From the NCBI GenBank assembly GCA_007748055.1, contig CP036279.1:4278001-4342000 (forward strand): a stretch of DNA of 64,000 nucleotides, in the 5' to 3' direction. The position numbers and the translations under genes are program-made. Source of the DNA: Kolteria novifilia. Lineage in GTDB: Bacteria > Planctomycetota > Planctomycetia > Kolteriales > Kolteriaceae. Below, piece after piece: positions 1 through 10,187 of this stretch. The notes below the pieces were generated by a model, which saw nothing but the letters and a program-made list of their open reading frames with translations, was not told the origin of the DNA and searched no databases. Positions within the stretch are counted from its first letter, which is position 1, and the number at the start of each line of letters is the position of its first letter.

Positions 1-1
1 C

Positions 2-3000
2 CCCGATCGCCTGAACCTCTACGTTAGCCTGCTCAACCTTCAGGGAGCACCGCCTCAGTACGTCGAGACGCTTCGCCTTGTCCAGCTCGCTCATGCCTCC
101 GCGGCGTACGCTCCCAACACTTGGCCGACGGGGGTCGCACACAACATCCTGCAGCTCTCGGACTACCACACCTCCGCCACCGCCTATCCGCGCTCCTTCC
201 AATGGATCGAGCCGATGTTGTCGGTGACGGTACAGAAAGAGCACGACGGCTTGGCCCTCTTCTTCGCGCCTCTCTATGCGCCGGCGCCCCAGGCGGAGCC
301 GATCCTCAAGAGCGTCGACGAGTCGTACCAAGTCATCCTCTACCGCAGCCAGGTCGTGCAATCCTGCTGGCAGAACCTCGACGACGCGATGGTGTCGATC
401 TCGGCGTATGCCATTCCCCCGGGACAGCTGACGGCGCGGAAGGGAGATTGGCAGACCGCCGCGACGACCGCCGAGAAGCTCTTCGGCATGATGGCCAGTC
501 GCCCAAGCGCCGCGGCCCTCTCGGCCGACGAACTGCTTCGTCAGGAACTCGACGAGGTGATCCCCCTTTCCGGAGATCTGGGGCAAGCCCTCACTTCGCT
601 CCAGGCCAATTCGGACTCCGACGTCGTCGAACGGTTCGCGAACCAAATGCGCACCGGCCGTGGCACGGGCGATTCGATCGGCATGGTCCTGCTTCGCCTC
701 GAAACGCCCTTTATCGCCTCCGCTCAGCGCGTCGACCTCTGGAACTCGTTGCTTATCGACGAACAGCGCGCCGTCTTGACGGTTCTCCGCCAGGATGAAC
801 GTGAGAACCAGGATATGCTCATCACCAACCCGCAGTCGGTCTCGAGCGATCAAACGCAGCAAGCGGTCCAGTCCTTCAAGGAGGCCGCCAAGCAGAAGGC
901 GAACAAGGCGGTGACCCTGCTTCAGGTGGGCAACGCCACGCCCCAGGTCATCAATGAAGTCAACGCGCTGATCAAGCTCGCCGGTCGCCGGGGCGCTTCC
1001 CCCGCTCTCTGGGGAGCCGTCAGTTCGTACCTGAACGAAGTCTGGACCGAGAAGCTTCTCGATCAGTTCGACAGCTCCAAGTCACCCAACGAGAAGGTGC
1101 GTCTGACCGCGATCCTCAATCCTCTCCAACGGATTCCCGAACTCGAGAGTCCCACGACCGACCCGCTCTACCAAATGCGAGCCAGCGCCGCGCGAAAACT
1201 ATGGGAGTGGCTCGCCAGGACCAGCCAGTACTTCAGTACCGACGCCTACACGAACGTCGCGAGGATCTTTTTCTCTTCCGCCTCTCAGGACTTCCTCCTC
1301 GGGGGCATTCTTCCCAACAGCACCCAGGTCTCGATCCAACCGGTTCTCGTGAAGACATCGCCCGATCAGCAGTCGGTGACGTACGACTTCAATGTCACCC
1401 TTCGGTTGCCTCCCAAAGAGAAGCCGAAGATCTCCTTCGCTCCCACGAGCGCCAGCGGCACCGGTCTCGACTTGAGCGTTCCCGAGAAGGCGGTCGAAGC
1501 GCTCGCCGCCCAGACATCCGCCCTGCGCCAAGCGACGATCCCCGTCACCGCGACCCTCAGTCCCGGCAGTTCCGGATTGCCCACGACCTCTCCCGTCGGC
1601 TTCATGGGAGTCTTGACCGTGGGAAGCCGCACCTACCATCAGTTGGTCAGCTTCCCCGACCCGTCGCCCTTTCGGATCGATCAGGTCGAGATCCTCCTGG
1701 CGCAAGGGGCGACCGAACCCACGGGCTTGATGAACGATCTCCGACTGCGTCCGATCGGAAAGCCGGTACCGCTCTACCTGTACATCGCCAACCCGAGCAG
1801 CCAGGACCGCAACCTGACGGTCCAACTGACCGCCGGCGACGTTGTCGCGAGCGCCAAGTTGGCGGTGAAAGGGAACCAAACCGGGAAAGTGACCTTCCCG
1901 CCCCCCGCGGCGTCTCCGGCTCCCGCGGCCCCCTCCGGAGCCGCTCCCAAAGCCGACGCGGGAGCCAAGAGGGAACCATCGCTTCCGTCGCTCTCGGGCC
2001 CCATCGTCGTGACCGTCCTCGACGACGGCACCAAGCCGCCCAAGGAGATTGCGACCCGAACGTTCCAGTCCTCGATCGCGAAACCGAGCGACTACACGAC
2101 CGTCACCAGCATCCTTTACTCGCCAATCTCGCCCCCGCGTCAGCAGTCGAATCGGCTCAGCGTCGGCATCGCCGCCAATCGGTCCCTGACCAACCCTCCC
2201 GCTTCGGTCGAGATGGTCTTCCCCGCGAAACAGATTCCGGGATTCCGGGCCGCGCTGCGCGGGACGATGCGCGGCGACTTGCCCATCGACGGAACGGCGC
2301 TGCAACTCTTCGCTTCGGACATCGAGTTCTCGACGGCCGCTCCGGTGTCGGGACCGGTCTACCTCAATGTCGACGGCCAACAGCGAGCCTACATTTTCAC
2401 GACGACGTTCGATCGTTTCGGTCCCCCGACGACGCCGCAACTCGATCTCACCCCCGCCATCCGCATCGACGCGCCTCGGATTTCGCGGGCGGGCGCGACC
2501 TTCGCGATGCGACTGGAAGTCGACAACGCTCCCCCGAACGCGACCGTCAGCGTGCGACTCGGCCGGCGCGTCGGAGCGACGTACGTCACCGATTTGCTTC
2601 AGAACTTCATGACCGCCAAGAACGAGGTGGTCGGCTTTTCCCCCTACGGCAAGAAAGGAGCCCTCGAGTTCGAGGCCTCGATCAACGACTGGAAACCGGT
2701 CCTCAACACGTCGAACATCCTCGGGCGACGAACCCTTGTCGCCGAGCTGATCGACAAGGACCAGCAAGTGGTCGCGCGCGACTTCTGGGACGTGATCCTC
2801 GACAACGTTCCCCCCGAGCAAGTCGCGTTTCTCAACCCGCCGTTGATCGCCAACCCTGGTCAGGTCCTGCGGTTCAACGCGATCGGCACCGACAATGTCT
2901 CGGGCATCATCAAAGCGAACTTCTTCTTCGGCAAGCCGGTCAAGGGAGCCTTGCCGCCCAAGGTCGCGACCATCCCCGGAGCGCCCCTCAACGCCTCATA

Positions 3001-3514
3001 CACCCTCTGGGCGGCGGATCTACAGATCAGCGATCAAGCCAAGGGGGCAATCGATGTGAGCGTCGAGTTGGTCAACGCGGTGGGGTTGAGCACGTTCGCC
3101 TCGACCACACTCAAGGTCATCCCGAAGGGGCAAGTCGACCCCAGCAACATTACGGGCAAAGTCGTCGAAGGCGCCTTGGGACAACCGGGACTCACCGTCG
3201 ATCTGTTCGATCTCAACCCGAAGACGGGAGCGGCGGCCGCCGCCGCCGCGGCCAAGTCGGCCTCAAGCACCGCGAAGGGTAAGGACGCCTCCAAGGAGCC
3301 TCCCAAACCGACCGCGACCACCAAGACGAAGCCGGACGGGACCTTCTCCTTCGAGAAACTCAAGCCGGGCAAGTACAAGCTCACGACGTCGAAACCCGCG
3401 AGCGGCCGCAAGGCCGAAGCGCTGGTCGATCTCCCTCCCGGCAAGACGGTCAACGTGGTGCTCAGCCTCTTGTTGAATCCACCAACGCTGCCGAGTTCGT
3501 CGGCGTCACCCTGA
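2..3514 (+). CDS. Very large exported-type protein with C-terminal Cna-B/carboxypeptidase-regulatory-like domain (5' truncated by window)
   Basis: The frame is open from base 2 without an upstream start, so the gene begins left of the window; 1170 residues are visible before the TGA at 3512-3514. The first third is polar with no membrane helix. From about base 1320 it becomes beta-rich, with segments resembling Ig-like or adhesin sandwich domains. A Pro/Ala-rich linker lies near 1900-1970 and a run of about eight alanines near 3229-3252. The last 95 or so residues, from ITGKVVEG to the end, look like a single Cna-B or carboxypeptidase-regulatory-like fold, with the typical KPDGTFSFEKLKPGKYKL stretch. 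The role is unknown; a large secreted or periplasmic structural protein is an inference from composition. It converges with the next gene, 35 bp away. A long antisense frame inside it is a high-GC shadow. Confidence 0.8.
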   Translation, partial: PDRLNLYVSLLNLQGAPPQYVETLRLVQLAHASAAYAPNTWPTGVAHNILQLSDYHTSATAYPRSFQWIEPMLSVTVQKEHDGLALFFAPLYAPAPQAEPILKSVDESYQVILYRSQVVQSCWQNLDDAMVSISAYAIPPGQLTARKGDWQTAATTAEKLFGMMASRPSAAALSADELLRQELDEVIPLSGDLGQALTSLQANSDSDVVERFANQMRTGRGTGDSIGMVLLRLETPFIASAQRVDLWNSLLIDEQRAVLTVLRQDERENQDMLITNPQSVSSDQTQQAVQSFKEAAKQKANKAVTLLQVGNATPQVINEVNALIKLAGRRGASPALWGAVSSYLNEVWTEKLLDQFDSSKSPNEKVRLTAILNPLQRIPELESPTTDPLYQMRASAARKLWEWLARTSQYFSTDAYTNVARIFFSSASQDFLLGGILPNSTQVSIQPVLVKTSPDQQSVTYDFNVTLRLPPKEKPKISFAPTSASGTGLDLSVPEKAVEALAAQTSALRQATIPVTATLSPGSSGLPTTSPVGFMGVLTVGSRTYHQLVSFPDPSPFRIDQVEILLAQGATEPTGLMNDLRLRPIGKPVPLYLYIANPSSQDRNLTVQLTAGDVVASAKLAVKGNQTGKVTFPPPAASPAPAAPSGAAPKADAGAKREPSLPSLSGPIVVTVLDDGTKPPKEIATRTFQSSIAKPSDYTTVTSILYSPISPPRQQSNRLSVGIAANRSLTNPPASVEMVFPAKQIPGFRAALRGTMRGDLPIDGTALQLFASDIEFSTAAPVSGPVYLNVDGQQRAYIFTTTFDRFGPPTTPQLDLTPAIRIDAPRISRAGATFAMRLEVDNAPPNATVSVRLGRRVGATYVTDLLQNFMTAKNEVVGFSPYGKKGALEFEASINDWKPVLNTSNILGRRTLVAELIDKDQQVVARDFWDVILDNVPPEQVAFLNPPLIANPGQVLRFNAIGTDNVSGIIKANFFFGKPVKGALPPKVATIPGAPLNASYTLWAADLQISDQAKGAIDVSVELVNAVGLSTFASTTLKVIPKGQVDPSNITGKVVEGALGQPGLTVDLFDLNPKTGAAAAAAAAKSASSTAKGKDASKEPPKPTATTKTKPDGTFSFEKLKPGKYKLTTSKPASGRKAEALVDLPPGKTVNVVLSLLLNPPTLPSSSASP

Positions 3515-3549
3515 CGAGCTAGTCGAACGGTTCGCCAACGCCGGAGTCC

Positions 3550-4812
3550 TCAGCCCCACGTCCCGGTCGCGGTCGGCTGCACCGGAAAGAGCACCTCCAT
3601 CACTCGGCGTAGGTCCGGTGCGATCTCCAGCCCGGTGAGCACCGAGGCGGCCGGGGCCAAACCGAGCACCAGCGTCAAGAATTGCTGATGGCCGAGAGAG
3701 AGCGTCGGCCCCTCGACGTCGTCGGGCGTCACGCGAACGGTCTCTCCCAATTCGATCCCCAGATTCGTCCCGTCGATGCGAAGGGTGAACGCCGACGTTT
3801 GCCCTCCATGGCTCGCGTTCCAACGATCGGCCAACTCTGCCGAGATCTTCTCGAGCAAACGGCGCGGGTCGAAGAGATGAAGCATGTTGCCGGTCGCGGC
3901 GTTGAAGAGTTCGACCTTCTCGAACAGCAGGCCGTTGTCGGCGAGAATCCGAAAGAGACGTTCGTCCCATGGCAGTCTGGCCGTGACCCGCCGCGCCCCG
4001 CGAAGGTGGGCGTGCCAGAGTACGTACCGAAAGAGCGTGCCGACCGCCTCGGGCGTCTCGAGGTCCAGCGCGACCTCCTGCAAGTTGACCGACGCCACGA
4101 AGTCATTGATGTCCGCCCCAAACATGTGGCTCGCGAGGTAGCCCCGAATCGCCTCATCGTCCTCATAGACCAACGGCCAGGGTTCGCCCAATTCGGGAGT
4201 GAACGGGCTCATCGGCGCTTGCGACCACTCGGCCAGCGACCCGGTTCGCCCTTCGTTGAACGACCGCATCAGCGCCTTGCACGCCTCCCCGTCCGCGGCG
4301 GGGTTGTACTGCCGAACGCGCTGAAATGCCGGGTCGTTCGGCTGGAGCACATCGGCGAGGGTCATCTCGACCGTCCCGGCCTGAAGGTGGCGCAGCGGAA
4401 ACTCGACGAATCGTCTGGGAAAGGGAACCCATCCAAAGCGGCGGTAAAAGCGGACCAGCCCACTCAGGCGAGCGAGGTCGTAGCCCTCCTCGCGCAGGGA
4501 GTCGACCAAATCGATCATGAGCTTGCTGCCCAAGCCCTGACGTTGGTGCTCGGGAAGAACCGAGACCTGCCCCAGGTAGGCGAGTTCGATGCGCGAGCGA
4601 CCGATCCGCAGTCCGTGCCGGCTTACGCATGCCGAGCCGATCACGCGGCCATCGCGAATCATCAGCCGAAAGCGAAAGAGTTCCCGCGAGACCAGTTCCC
4701 TGGCCTGTTGCCACTTCGCCGACTCGCGCAGCAGGTGAAAGGCGGATGTCAGCACCTCAAGCACAGCGGGCCCATCGGTCGCCCTGGCCCAACGAAACTC
4801 GACATCCACCAC
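3550..4812 (-). CDS. GNAT family N-acetyltransferase, Eis-like two-domain architecture
   Basis: 420 residues. The N-terminal half is a GNAT fold; the acetyl-CoA loop is visible as VLPEHQRQGLGSKLM (Q-R-Q-G-L-G), followed by FYRRFGWVPFPRR, the usual GNAT motif-B region. The second half resembles the additional GNAT plus sterol-carrier-like domains of Eis-type acetyltransferases, with a C-terminal part rich in TLRIDGTNLGIELG-like strands. The family transfers acetyl groups to amines such as aminoglycosides or protein lysines; the substrate here is unknown. The start is a GTG followed by a second GTG, with GAGGTG seven bases upstream, which supports 4812. It is monocistronic, divergent from the glycogen-debranching gene and convergent with the large protein on its left. 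Confidence 0.85.
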   Translation of the reverse strand: MVDVEFRWARATDGPAVLEVLTSAFHLLRESAKWQQARELVSRELFRFRLMIRDGRVIGSACVSRHGLRIGRSRIELAYLGQVSVLPEHQRQGLGSKLMIDLVDSLREEGYDLARLSGLVRFYRRFGWVPFPRRFVEFPLRHLQAGTVEMTLADVLQPNDPAFQRVRQYNPAADGEACKALMRSFNEGRTGSLAEWSQAPMSPFTPELGEPWPLVYEDDEAIRGYLASHMFGADINDFVASVNLQEVALDLETPEAVGTLFRYVLWHAHLRGARRVTARLPWDERLFRILADNGLLFEKVELFNAATGNMLHLFDPRRLLEKISAELADRWNASHGGQTSAFTLRIDGTNLGIELGETVRVTPDDVEGPTLSLGHQQFLTLVLGLAPAASVLTGLEIAPDLRRVMEVLFPVQPTATGTWG

Positions 4813-5171
4813 GATCGATCACCTCACGATTCCGCTGCCGTCCCCAAGGAACGTAGGATCGTCGACTCGGCACGGTGGACAGGTCGCGATCCGATCCGAA
4901 TCGTCCACCGCCGGCGCCCTCCCTCGCGCAAGCGGAGAGGACGTCGTCCTCTTGACTTGTAGGCGCCTCTCTCGATTCTTACACCCCCGGCGCGCCAGAC
5001 GAACCCCATTCTCCCCTTCGGCCCGGCGAAAAGAGGAAGCCGATTCACCGATTACGATGTCCTTGACGGGAACGGCGCCTGCTTGCTCGTCCTCGGGACG
5101 TCCATAGAAATGGGGCCCAAGGAGGGAACGTCCTCGAGACCACTTCGGGGCACGGTTCCCGCACGTTCGCA
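4813..5171. other. Divergent intergenic region, no gene seen
   Basis: This 359-bp gap must carry the promoters of the acetyltransferase (minus) and the debranching enzyme (plus). I found no convincing -35/-10 pair, hairpin or conserved small frame. Frames that cross it are high-GC shadows. Confidence 0.5.
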
Positions 5172-7370
5172 GTGGACCATTCCGAGTCAGGCATGAAGAG
5201 ACGATCGTCCTCGGAAGGGGAAAACGCCATCTCCGAAACGAGTGACGAGACGGAGCCCCTCTCCTTCGGCCCTCCCCCATCGGTCATCGGTGGCGCTATT
5301 CCGCATGGCGGCGGCACGCAGTTCACCCTGTTCAGTCGCCATGCCGACGCGGTGACACTGCTGCTGTTCGACAAACCGGACGCCGGTCCCACGCGCGAGC
5401 TACGTCTCAATACCCAACGAAACAAGCGCGGCGACCTTTGGTCGATCTTCGTCCCAGGCGTCGGCGTCGGCCAGCTCTACGCCTACCGCGTCGCCGGTCC
5501 GAACGAACCCGAACACGGCCATCGCTTCCACAAACAACGCGTCTTGCTCGATCCGTGGGCCAAGGCGCTCACCAGCAACGCGATTCACAAGAGCCGCCGA
5601 CGATCGGCGATCAGTGGCAGTAGCGCCGAACGTCCCAAGTGCGTCGTCGTCGGCGACCACTTCGACTGGCAGGGAACCGAACCGCCCAACATTCCGCTGG
5701 CCGACTCGATCATCTACGAAGTCCACGTCCGCGGTTTGACCAAGCACGACAGTTCGAATTCCCAGGCCGCCGGAACGTACCTCGGCCTGATCGACAAGAT
5801 CCCCTACTTTCTCGATCTCGGTATCACCGCCGTCGAGCTCCTGCCGATTCACGAGTTCGATCACCTCGAGCACGCGCGTAAGAATCCCGTCGACGGAAGC
5901 TGGCTGACCAACTACTGGGGCTACAGCACCGTCGGATTTTTCGCCCCCAACGGCCGCTACGCGAAGAGCCGTCTTCCCGGCGCCCAGGTCGACGAATTCA
6001 AGACGATGGTCAGGGAGATGCACCGGGCCGGTCTCGAGATCATCCTTGATGTCGTCTACAACCACACGGCCGAGGGGAACCACCTCGGCCCGACGATCAA
6101 CTTCAAGGGCATCGACAACGCGATCTATTACCATCTCGCCGACGATCGCCGCTACTACAAGGACTACTCCGGCTGCGGCAACTCGCTCAATGCCAACCAC
6201 CCGGTGGTGCGGCGGATGATCGTCGAGTCGCTCCGCTACTGGGTGACGCACTGTCATGTCGATGGCTTCCGCTTCGACCTGGCCTCGGTGCTCAGCCGCG
6301 ATCGTTCCGGAGCCCTGGTCTCGAATCCTCCCCTACTCGAGGATATCGAACACGACCCGATCCTCCGCGATACCAAGATCATCGCGGAAGCCTGGGACGC
6401 GGCCGGCGCCTATCAAGTCGGTCACTTTCCCGGCAAGCGTTGGGCCGAGTGGAATGGTCGCTACCGCGACGACATTCGCCAATACTGGCGCGGCGATCCC
6501 GGCAAGACGGGCGGCTTGGCGACTCGCTTGACCGGGTCGAGCGATCTCTACCAGGCCTCCGGACGCAAGCCGTTTCACAGCGTCAACTTCATCACGTCGC
6601 ACGACGGCTTCACGATGAACGACCTGGTCAGCTACAACCACAAACACAACCTGGCCAACGGCGAGGATGGCCGCGACGGCGACAACCACAACTCCAGCTA
6701 CAATCACGGCGACGAAGGATCGACCAAGTCGCGCCGAGTCGAAAAGTTGCGCATCCGCCAGATCAAGAACTTCCTCGCGACGCTCCTGCTCTCCCAGGGA
6801 ACGCCGATGATGCTCGGCGGCGACGAGTTCCGCCGCACCCAGGGAGGCAACAACAACGCCTACTGCCAAGACAACGAAATCAGTTGGCTCGACTGGTCGT
6901 TGCTCGAAAAGCATGAAGATGTTCACCGGTTCGTGCGAGCCCTGATTTGGTTCCGCCGTCGCCATCCGGTCCTACGCCGACGCGAGTTCTTCACCGGCAA
7001 GAAGTTCCCCGGACGCGAAGTCGCCGACATCAACTGGTATGACGCCGACGCCAAGCATCGAAACTGGGACCGCGATCACCACACCCTGATGTGCCTCATC
7101 GACGGCCAACCCTCCCACGGAGAACAAGAGCCCCCCGACGACGACATCCTCATGCTCTTCAATTCGAGCATCGTGGCGTGTCTATTTACCCTGACCGCGG
7201 GCGGGGACAAGAGTCGCCCCTGGCGTCTCCTCTTCGATACCGGCAATACCTATCCCCGCGACCTCTTTCCGGAAGACCAAGGCCCTCTGATCGCCCCCGG
7301 GCGTCGCTATCCGGTCATCGCCCGTTCCATGGCCTGCTTCTATCGTCCCAAGGCCGACGCGGAGTCGTGA
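5172..7370 (+). CDS. glgX: GlgX-type glycogen debranching enzyme / isoamylase (GH13)
   Basis: 732 residues, the normal length for GlgX or bacterial isoamylase. It hydrolyses alpha-1,6 branches in glycogen or limit dextrins in the cytoplasm. An N-terminal CBM48-like domain lies at about 35-150, followed by the GH13 barrel. The four GH13 regions are visible: DVVYNHT; DGFRFDLAS with nucleophile D369; IAEAWD with acid/base E406; and FITSHDGFT with D478. All three catalytic acids are present. The reading frame opens with GTG at 5172, but the ATG at 5193 (residue 8) is equally possible; neither has a strong Shine-Dalgarno. No other glycogen gene adjoins it. The first 35 residues are acidic and probably disordered. 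No signal peptide is seen. Confidence 0.92.
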   Translation: MDHSESGMKRRSSSEGENAISETSDETEPLSFGPPPSVIGGAIPHGGGTQFTLFSRHADAVTLLLFDKPDAGPTRELRLNTQRNKRGDLWSIFVPGVGVGQLYAYRVAGPNEPEHGHRFHKQRVLLDPWAKALTSNAIHKSRRRSAISGSSAERPKCVVVGDHFDWQGTEPPNIPLADSIIYEVHVRGLTKHDSSNSQAAGTYLGLIDKIPYFLDLGITAVELLPIHEFDHLEHARKNPVDGSWLTNYWGYSTVGFFAPNGRYAKSRLPGAQVDEFKTMVREMHRAGLEIILDVVYNHTAEGNHLGPTINFKGIDNAIYYHLADDRRYYKDYSGCGNSLNANHPVVRRMIVESLRYWVTHCHVDGFRFDLASVLSRDRSGALVSNPPLLEDIEHDPILRDTKIIAEAWDAAGAYQVGHFPGKRWAEWNGRYRDDIRQYWRGDPGKTGGLATRLTGSSDLYQASGRKPFHSVNFITSHDGFTMNDLVSYNHKHNLANGEDGRDGDNHNSSYNHGDEGSTKSRRVEKLRIRQIKNFLATLLLSQGTPMMLGGDEFRRTQGGNNNAYCQDNEISWLDWSLLEKHEDVHRFVRALIWFRRRHPVLRRREFFTGKKFPGREVADINWYDADAKHRNWDRDHHTLMCLIDGQPSHGEQEPPDDDILMLFNSSIVACLFTLTAGGDKSRPWRLLFDTGNTYPRDLFPEDQGPLIAPGRRYPVIARSMACFYRPKADAES

Positions 7371-7491
7371 TCGGAGCTCCGCGCCCGGCAATCTTTTCCT
7401 GGCACCAAGCGCGCGTCGTGCTACAACAGGGCTTGAGCGTTGCCGCGAACGTTCTCCTCTCGATGGCCTGACGCGACAAGGGAACTGCACC

Positions 7492-8862
7492 ATGATGTTG
7501 GTCACGGGCTCCATGCGACGATGCCTTCTCGCCCTCACCTCGCCCCTGCTCTTTCTGGTCGGTTGCGACAGTACCCCCACGACGGTCGAAGCCCCGCCGC
7601 CGGTCGTCACGATCAGCAAGCCCATCGAACGTCGCGTCGTCGACCACGACGTCTACACCGGCCGGACCGAGGCGGTCGACCAAGTCGATATCCGGGCGCG
7701 GGTGAGCGGATGGCTCGACAAGGTCGCCTTCAAAGCGGGCGATGAAGTCAAGAAGGGACAACTCCTCTTTCAGATCGACCCGAGACCCTACAAGGCGACG
7801 CTCGAAGCCGCCGAGGCGGAAGTCGAGCGTTGGTCCGCGAAGCTCGCCCTCGCTGACATCGAATTCAAACGCTACGAAAAGCTGCTCGAAAAACGCGCCG
7901 CCAGCAAGGAGGACTACGACGTTTCCCTTGTGGCGAAGACCGAAGCCGACGCAGCCCTCCGCGCCGCCAAGGCGGAGGTCTCGCAAGCGAAACTCGATCT
8001 GGAATTCACCGGGGTCACGGCTCCGGTCGCGGGGATCATCAGTCGCGAGTACGTCACTCAGGGAAATCTCATCAACGCCGCCGGCAAGGAATCGACGCTG
8101 TTGACGACGATCGTCTCGGTCGATCCGATGTACGCCTACTTCGATGTCGATGAACGCTCGCTGCTGGCGTACCTACGCATGATGGAGGAGGACGGGGCGC
8201 GCGAACGGCGCGGCGAGGACGACAACTATCCCGTCTTTCTCGCCCTCGCCGACGAGGAGAACTTCCCCCACCGAGGCTACATCGATTTCATCGACAACCG
8301 GGTCAATCCGAGCACCGGGACGATCCGAGTTCGCGGAGTTTTCCCCAACAAGAATGGGTTCCTCAAGCCGGGCCTCTTTGTCCGGATCCAACTTCCCGTC
8401 GGTCGCCCCCACGAGTCGTTGCTTGTTCCCGAACGAGCTCTCGGGTCCCAGCAGGGTCAACGTTACGTCTACGTGGTCGACGACAAGAATGAGGTCGTCT
8501 TCCGTCCGGTGCAAATCGGACAACATGTCGGAACATTGCGGGTCATCGAGAAAGGCCTCAAGGCCGGCGAATGGGTGATCGTCAACGGCCTGTTGCGGGT
8601 CCGCCCCGGTGTCAAGGTCGACGCCAAAAAGGAGGAGATCACCGAAGAGGTCCCCGACGTGGTCTCCTTCTCGGAGAACCAGAGCCAGCCCGCGAACTCA
8701 CCACCGAGCGACGACGCCAAGCCGTCGGACGAGGCATCGACGGCTTCAAAGGCGACTTCCGCGTCGACGCCCAGCGACCCTGATGCCAAGGAGCCGAAGT
8801 CTTCGTCTTCCGCCGATGCTGGCGCTACCGAGAAGACAACGAAAGCCCCCGCGCAGCAGTAG
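7492..8862 (+). CDS. RND efflux periplasmic adaptor subunit (AcrA/HlyD family), lipoprotein
   Basis: 456 residues. The protein links an inner-membrane RND pump to an outer-membrane channel. The N-terminus is a lipoprotein signal ending in FLVGC (lipobox), so the mature protein should be lipid-anchored. The order is typical: first beta-barrel and biotinyl-lipoyl half (VDIRARVSGWLDKVAF), helical hairpin at about 105-160, second lipoyl half (TAPVAGIISREYVTQG), beta-barrel (IDFIDNRVNPSTGTIRVRG) and membrane-proximal domain. About 60 residues of Ser/Ala/Asp/Lys-rich tail follow and are probably disordered. AAGGGA lies seven bases before the ATG, supporting 7492. The cognate permease is probably the gene at 11964, but a regulator, a lipoprotein and a DUF1559 gene lie between. 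No TolC-type gene is in the window. Confidence 0.93.
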   Translation: MMLVTGSMRRCLLALTSPLLFLVGCDSTPTTVEAPPPVVTISKPIERRVVDHDVYTGRTEAVDQVDIRARVSGWLDKVAFKAGDEVKKGQLLFQIDPRPYKATLEAAEAEVERWSAKLALADIEFKRYEKLLEKRAASKEDYDVSLVAKTEADAALRAAKAEVSQAKLDLEFTGVTAPVAGIISREYVTQGNLINAAGKESTLLTTIVSVDPMYAYFDVDERSLLAYLRMMEEDGARERRGEDDNYPVFLALADEENFPHRGYIDFIDNRVNPSTGTIRVRGVFPNKNGFLKPGLFVRIQLPVGRPHESLLVPERALGSQQGQRYVYVVDDKNEVVFRPVQIGQHVGTLRVIEKGLKAGEWVIVNGLLRVRPGVKVDAKKEEITEEVPDVVSFSENQSQPANSPPSDDAKPSDEASTASKATSASTPSDPDAKEPKSSSSADAGATEKTTKAPAQQ

Positions 8863-8911
8863 CAGTCAAGCGGGTTCTTACCGAACCTCGATCATCACAG
8901 GGACGCGAAAT

Positions 8912-9050
8912 CGAGCGTCTTGATTGGATCATTGGTCGCTAGCAGTTCTCTTGGACGCCTTGCCTATGCTTGCCGTTGGGCTTGCGCGACTCTTCGGTGA
9001 CTCAACAAGCTCTCACACCAAACGTGAACGAGGCTTCATGGAACGGGGCT
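8912..9050. repeat. Degenerate copy of the ~150-bp CTAG-ended intergenic element (family II)
   Basis: It starts CGAGCGTCTTGATTGG, close to the copy at 52454 (CGAGTGTTTTGACTGG), and keeps the central Cys-codon-like hairpin region in decayed form (CTTGCCTATGCTTGCC). The other end runs into CTAG at 9049-9052, which also supplies the stop codon of the AraC gene. Boundaries are by eye and uncertain. Confidence 0.4.
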
Positions 9051-9846
9051 AGCCTCGATGGTGACGGCGGCGGTAGCGGAGCGGCGTTTCGCCAGTGTAC
9101 TTGCGAAACTGGTGGGTGAAGGCGCTCTGGTCGCAGAACCCAAAGCGATGGGCGATCGTGACGATCGAGTCGGACGTATGCACGAGGGCCGCGCTGGCCG
9201 CCTGGATGCGTGTCTTCGCCAGAAACTCCTGGACGCTCATTCCAAAGGCCTCGCGGAACTTGCGGTGAAGCTGCCGCTGCGACACCCCGACCACTTGAGC
9301 CAGTTCCGGCACGCTGATGGGTGACTCGAGGTTCTCTCGGATGTGATCGACGGCTTGGCTGACCATGGAGAACATCGAGAGGGACTTTTGGCGCCCCTCG
9401 TAGCTCTGCACTGTTCCCATTACCCCGATGATGCAGCCAGCGGTGTCTCTGACGGGAAGCTTGTTCTTGACAAACCAGTCGAAAACTCGCTGATCGTTGT
9501 ACCAGATCTCGACGTGATTGATGAGGGGTTCGCCGGTACTCATGACGCGTTGATCGTCCCGAACGAACGCGTCGGCGATTTCGGTTGGAAAGTAGTCGCT
9601 GTCCTTGGTCCCGACGATCTCCGACTGCTCGGATAGGCCAAAGCGATCGAGAATCGAGCGACTGGCGTAGATCATGCGGCTCTCGCGATCCTTGACGAAG
9701 AAATACGTTCCCGGAAGGTACTCGAAGAGTTCCTGGAACTGCTGCCGCTGTCCCATCCGCTCAAAGAACGCCGTCTGAACGTCGAGGCCAGTCGCCTTGA
9801 CGATGCGTCGAGCCCGTGGTTTCTTCGTTCGCGCTTTATCCGCCAT
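9049..9846 (-). CDS. AraC-family transcriptional regulator with N-terminal PAS domain
   Basis: 265 residues. Residues about 33-155 form a PAS domain (LPGTYFFVKDRESRMIYASR ... DSDYFP ... FDWFVKNKLPV), a small-ligand or redox sensor fold. Residues about 165-262 are a double helix-turn-helix AraC domain: ISVPELAQVVGVSQRQLHRK is the first HTH and DSIVTIAHRFGFCDQSAFTH the second, with the family signature GFCDQSAFTHQFRKYTGETP. The gene sits between the RND adaptor and permease but in the opposite direction, so it could control the pump; that is inference from position only. The stop codon TAG overlaps the CTAG end of an intergenic repeat. The start at the ATG 9846 has only a weak Shine-Dalgarno. 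Confidence 0.92.
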   Translation of the reverse strand: MADKARTKKPRARRIVKATGLDVQTAFFERMGQRQQFQELFEYLPGTYFFVKDRESRMIYASRSILDRFGLSEQSEIVGTKDSDYFPTEIADAFVRDDQRVMSTGEPLINHVEIWYNDQRVFDWFVKNKLPVRDTAGCIIGVMGTVQSYEGRQKSLSMFSMVSQAVDHIRENLESPISVPELAQVVGVSQRQLHRKFREAFGMSVQEFLAKTRIQAASAALVHTSDSIVTIAHRFGFCDQSAFTHQFRKYTGETPLRYRRRHHRG

Positions 9847-10187
9847 GTCCGATTTTCAACAGAACGAGGCCTGTCGCTCAAGCACCTTTCTCCGCGATTG
9901 GCCGTCTCCCCCCAAGACTCCGGCGACTCCCCTGGCCTGCGGGAGATTGGTCGGTCGAAACCTCCTGGTGCTGCGTCAAACGCTGGATTTCGGGTTGCGA
10001 ACCCACGATCACATCTCCCTGGCCGACCAGCCGCCAGTGCCACCCGAGCTTTTGGATCTGACAATGCACTAGAGGCAAGCAAACCGTCGCCGGCTTTCGA
10101 CTTGCGAACGCGGTCTCGCCATGGTAGCGTCTTTTCCTGGCTTGGGGGCCAACCAACCAATCTCTCTTCGCGTCGGGGCCGACGTCA
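9847..10187. other. Divergent intergenic region, no gene seen
   Basis: 341 bp between the AraC gene (minus) and the lipoprotein gene (plus). It should hold both promoters. I see no clear operator palindrome, hairpin or small coding frame. Confidence 0.45.

Noticed and set aside
1199-2821. 540-residue antisense frame in the first gene
   Set aside because: High-GC shadow with Arg/Gly/Asp bias and no domain; the plus-strand frame has normal composition and a recognisable C-terminal domain.
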